DNA of 24,821 bases, taken from contig DATELY010000011.1 of the NCBI GenBank assembly GCA_035276085.1, forward strand, positions 1-24,821, in the 5' to 3' direction. The notes below the pieces were generated by a model. It saw only the letters and a list, made by a program, of their open reading frames with translations. It made no database searches and had not been told where the DNA came from. Positions 23,074 through 24,821 of the stretch are shown piece by piece. Each line of letters begins with the position of its first letter. Positions within the stretch are counted from its first letter, which is position 1. This stretch comes from DATELY01 sp035276085. GTDB lineage: Bacteria > Pseudomonadota > Gammaproteobacteria > Steroidobacterales > Steroidobacteraceae. The translations under genes were made by a program, and so were the position numbers.

Positions 23074-24450
23074 ATGCGCGTCGTAGTGATCCTGATAGTG
23101 CTTCTTGCAGTCGGTGCCGGTGGCGCGTGGTGGTGGGCCGGGCGTGCTCAGCCTCCCGCCATTCAGATTACGCAACCGACGCGGCTCGTGGGGCAGCAAG
23201 GTAAAGTCGATGTCGTGGTGGACACCCACGGTGCGACACTGAACACCTTCAACGTCGTCCTGCGGCAGAACGAGAAAGACGTTCCGCTGTTCGATCTGGG
23301 CGATAAGGCAGCGCAGCTGACCCGCGAGGGCGATCGCTTGCGCTTTACCCGTGCGCTGGGGAAACGGGATTTCCCGCAGCTCGAACCCGGGCCTGCCCGC
23401 ATCGTCGCGACGGCATCGCGGCCGGTTCTCTTCGGCTACCGGCAGGTGCAAGCGAGCGCCAGCAAGGATTTCGAGGTGCGATTGACGCCGCCGCAGGTAG
23501 GGGTGCAATCCCTGCATCACTTCATCAATCACGGCGGCTCCGAGATGGTCGTCTATCACGTCTCGGCCGACGCGGCGACGTCCGGTGTGCGCGTCGGCGA
23601 CGACGAATACCGCGGCTATCCCGCGGCCGGCGCTGGCATCCAGAGTACGGATCCGGGGCTTCGCGTCGCGTTCTTTGCGCTGCTGTGGAACCAGGCTCTC
23701 GATACACCGATCCAGGTATTCGCGCGCGATGAAGTGGGCAATGAAGCCCGCGCGAGCTTCGATTATCGTGTCTTTCCGAAAACTTTCCGCAACAGCCGGA
23801 TTGCGATCGACGATCGCTTCCTGCAGAAGGTCGTACCGGCCATTCTGCAGAACACGCCGGAGCTGAAGGTGGCGAATCCCAATGACCTCGTCGCGTCGTT
23901 CCTCACGATCAACCGCGATCTGAGACGCGCGAACAACGCCACGATTGCGGCGCTCGCCGAACACAGCGCACCGAAGATTTTATGGCAGGGTGCCTTCAAG
24001 CAGCTCGTGAACACGGCGGTCGAGGCGGGTTTCGCCGATCAGCGCACGTACGTCTACAAGAATGAGCCGATCGACAATCAGGTACATCTCGGTTTCGATC
24101 TTGCATCCTTGAGTGCCGCCCCGGTGCAGGCGGCGAACAGCGGCACGGTGGTGCACGCGGGATGGCTGGGCATCTACGGCAACTGTGTGATCCTGGATCA
24201 CGGCATGGGCTTGCAGTCGCTGTATGCGCACCTGTCATCGATAGATGTCAAAGTCGGCGCCGCCGTCCAGCTCGGGGATCGACTCGGTCGCACCGGCTCC
24301 ACGGGGCTTGCAGGGGGCGATCATCTGCACTTCACCATGCTGCTCGATGGACGCGCGGTGACGCCCATCGACTGGTGGAGCCAGAAGTGGATTCAGGATC
24401 GCATCCTGCGGAAGCTGGCTGAAGCGGGTGCCAGTGCGGGGGCGAGCTGA
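23074..24450 (+). CDS. LytM/M23-family peptidase, membrane-anchored
   Basis: ATG 23074 follows GAGAG at a good distance and gives 458 residues. An N-terminal hydrophobic segment (VVVILIVLLAVGAGGAWWWAG) anchors the protein, with the rest in the periplasm. About 300 residues of beta-rich sequence precede the C-terminal M23 domain. Zinc ligands are His338 and Asp342 in VHLGFD and His419 in DHLHF. Catalytic histidines are His386 in YAHLSS and His417. All are present, so it should be an active zinc endopeptidase cutting peptidoglycan cross-links, or a regulator of amidases. The domain arrangement is that of cell-wall remodelling peptidases of proteobacteria. It is not related to the catabolic cluster. 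Two hairpins follow its stop. Confidence 0.93.
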   Translation: MRVVVILIVLLAVGAGGAWWWAGRAQPPAIQITQPTRLVGQQGKVDVVVDTHGATLNTFNVVLRQNEKDVPLFDLGDKAAQLTREGDRLRFTRALGKRDFPQLEPGPARIVATASRPVLFGYRQVQASASKDFEVRLTPPQVGVQSLHHFINHGGSEMVVYHVSADAATSGVRVGDDEYRGYPAAGAGIQSTDPGLRVAFFALLWNQALDTPIQVFARDEVGNEARASFDYRVFPKTFRNSRIAIDDRFLQKVVPAILQNTPELKVANPNDLVASFLTINRDLRRANNATIAALAEHSAPKILWQGAFKQLVNTAVEAGFADQRTYVYKNEPIDNQVHLGFDLASLSAAPVQAANSGTVVHAGWLGIYGNCVILDHGMGLQSLYAHLSSIDVKVGAAVQLGDRLGRTGSTGLAGGDHLHFTMLLDGRAVTPIDWWSQKWIQDRILRKLAEAGASAGAS

Positions 24451-24477
24451 GATCAAGCTGTGCAGCAGGGCTTGATC
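24451..24477 (+). terminator. Hairpin directly after the M23 gene
   Basis: GATCAAGC at 24451-24458 pairs with GCTTGATC at 24470-24477 around an 11-base loop, starting at the base after the stop codon. No T-tract follows, so this is a possible 3'-end structure only. Confidence 0.35.
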
Positions 24478-24499
24478 GACCCCAGTGACACCGAAGCAC

Positions 24500-24532
24500 G
24501 TTCCGATCGGTGGACCTGTCACCGATCGGAAC
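24500..24532. terminator. Perfect 13-base inverted repeat downstream of the M23 gene
   Basis: GTTCCGATCGGTG, seven-base loop, CACCGATCGGAAC. The long perfect stem 50 bases after the peptidase stop suggests a transcription terminator. Only a weak TTCGTC follows on the plus strand. It could instead be a regulator site or a repeat element. Confidence 0.5.
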
Positions 24533-24821
24533 TTCGTCAAACGTCAAACGAACTTCACTGCGTTGCCGGCAGACACTGGTCGCCACGGTCGTCCTTCCCG
24601 CGTCGCTCATCGTCGTTTCTGCCGTCGTCCTGGCGCGTGCTATCCCGACTTCGCGGATTCGCCATCGGTTTTGACGCTGGCCGACGCGGTCGGTGACGGC
24701 CGCTCAGGCACTTGCGCGCGCCTCGGGCGCGAAAGTCGCTGTAGTGAAGACCTTGGTTCTGGTCATCGCCGCGGCGATGCGCATAATCGGTCTCCGAGAT
24801 GTTTCTGCGCGCCACAACCCG
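24533..24821. other. Terminal stretch with no supported gene
   Basis: Open frames exist on both strands, but they have extreme Arg/Ser composition and no ribosome-binding site. The start of an outside gene cannot be seen. Nothing else is supported here. Confidence 0.3.

Overview
The window is about 24.8 kb of GC-rich bacterial DNA that is densely coding on both strands. Good Shine-Dalgarno sites and many GTG starts are visible. Two TonB-dependent outer-membrane receptors, Sec-type signal peptides and a LytM/M23 peptidase show a Gram-negative host. The mixture of receptors carrying the KGPQGTLFGRNATGG plug signature, sulfotransferases, APH-type kinases, DUF1254/DUF1214-like and DUF7064-like proteins suggests a proteobacterium of the Steroidobacteraceae/Nevskiales or sphingomonad kind with a large catabolic repertoire. 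That placement is inference. No rRNA, tRNA, CRISPR array, transposase or phage gene was recognised.

Layout. (1) 1-2098, minus strand: TonB receptor A, whose frame is broken by a single in-frame TAA at 308-310. Recognisable C-terminal barrel sequence continues in the same frame to the window edge. (2) 2573-6421, plus strand: lipocalin-like DUF7064-type protein A, sulfotransferase A and DUF1214-type protein A. (3) 6461-7630, minus: APH-type phosphotransferase A, convergent with group 2. (4) 8392-13917, plus: intact TonB receptor B, DUF7064-type protein B, phosphotransferase B with an extra N-terminal domain, and a polytopic membrane protein. (5) 14008-14670, plus: a TetR-type regulator. (6) 20238 down to 14690, minus: a second TetR-type regulator, a Zn-type alcohol dehydrogenase, an SDR dehydrogenase, sulfotransferase B, secreted DUF1254/DUF1214-type protein B and an ABM-fold protein. 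The genes from the dehydrogenase onward are tightly spaced and partly overlapping, and a candidate operator/promoter lies just upstream of the dehydrogenase. (7) 20506-24450: probably unrelated genes, namely two small hypothetical proteins, a secreted TIM-barrel glycoside-hydrolase-like protein and a membrane-anchored M23 peptidase.

The main point is that five families (TonB receptor, DUF7064-like, sulfotransferase, DUF1254/1214-like, APH-like kinase) each occur exactly twice within 17.7 kb. They are accompanied by two dehydrogenases and two TetR regulators, in three or four transcription units. I infer one undescribed uptake-and-modification pathway for a bulky, probably hydroxylated hydrophobic compound such as a steroid or terpenoid. 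The compound would enter through a TonB receptor, be bound or modified by the lipocalin-like and DUF1254-like proteins, be sulfonated or phosphorylated on hydroxyls, and be oxidised by the two dehydrogenases. The substrate cannot be read from the sequence, and no ring-cleavage enzyme, CoA ligase, acyl-CoA dehydrogenase or P450 lies inside the window.
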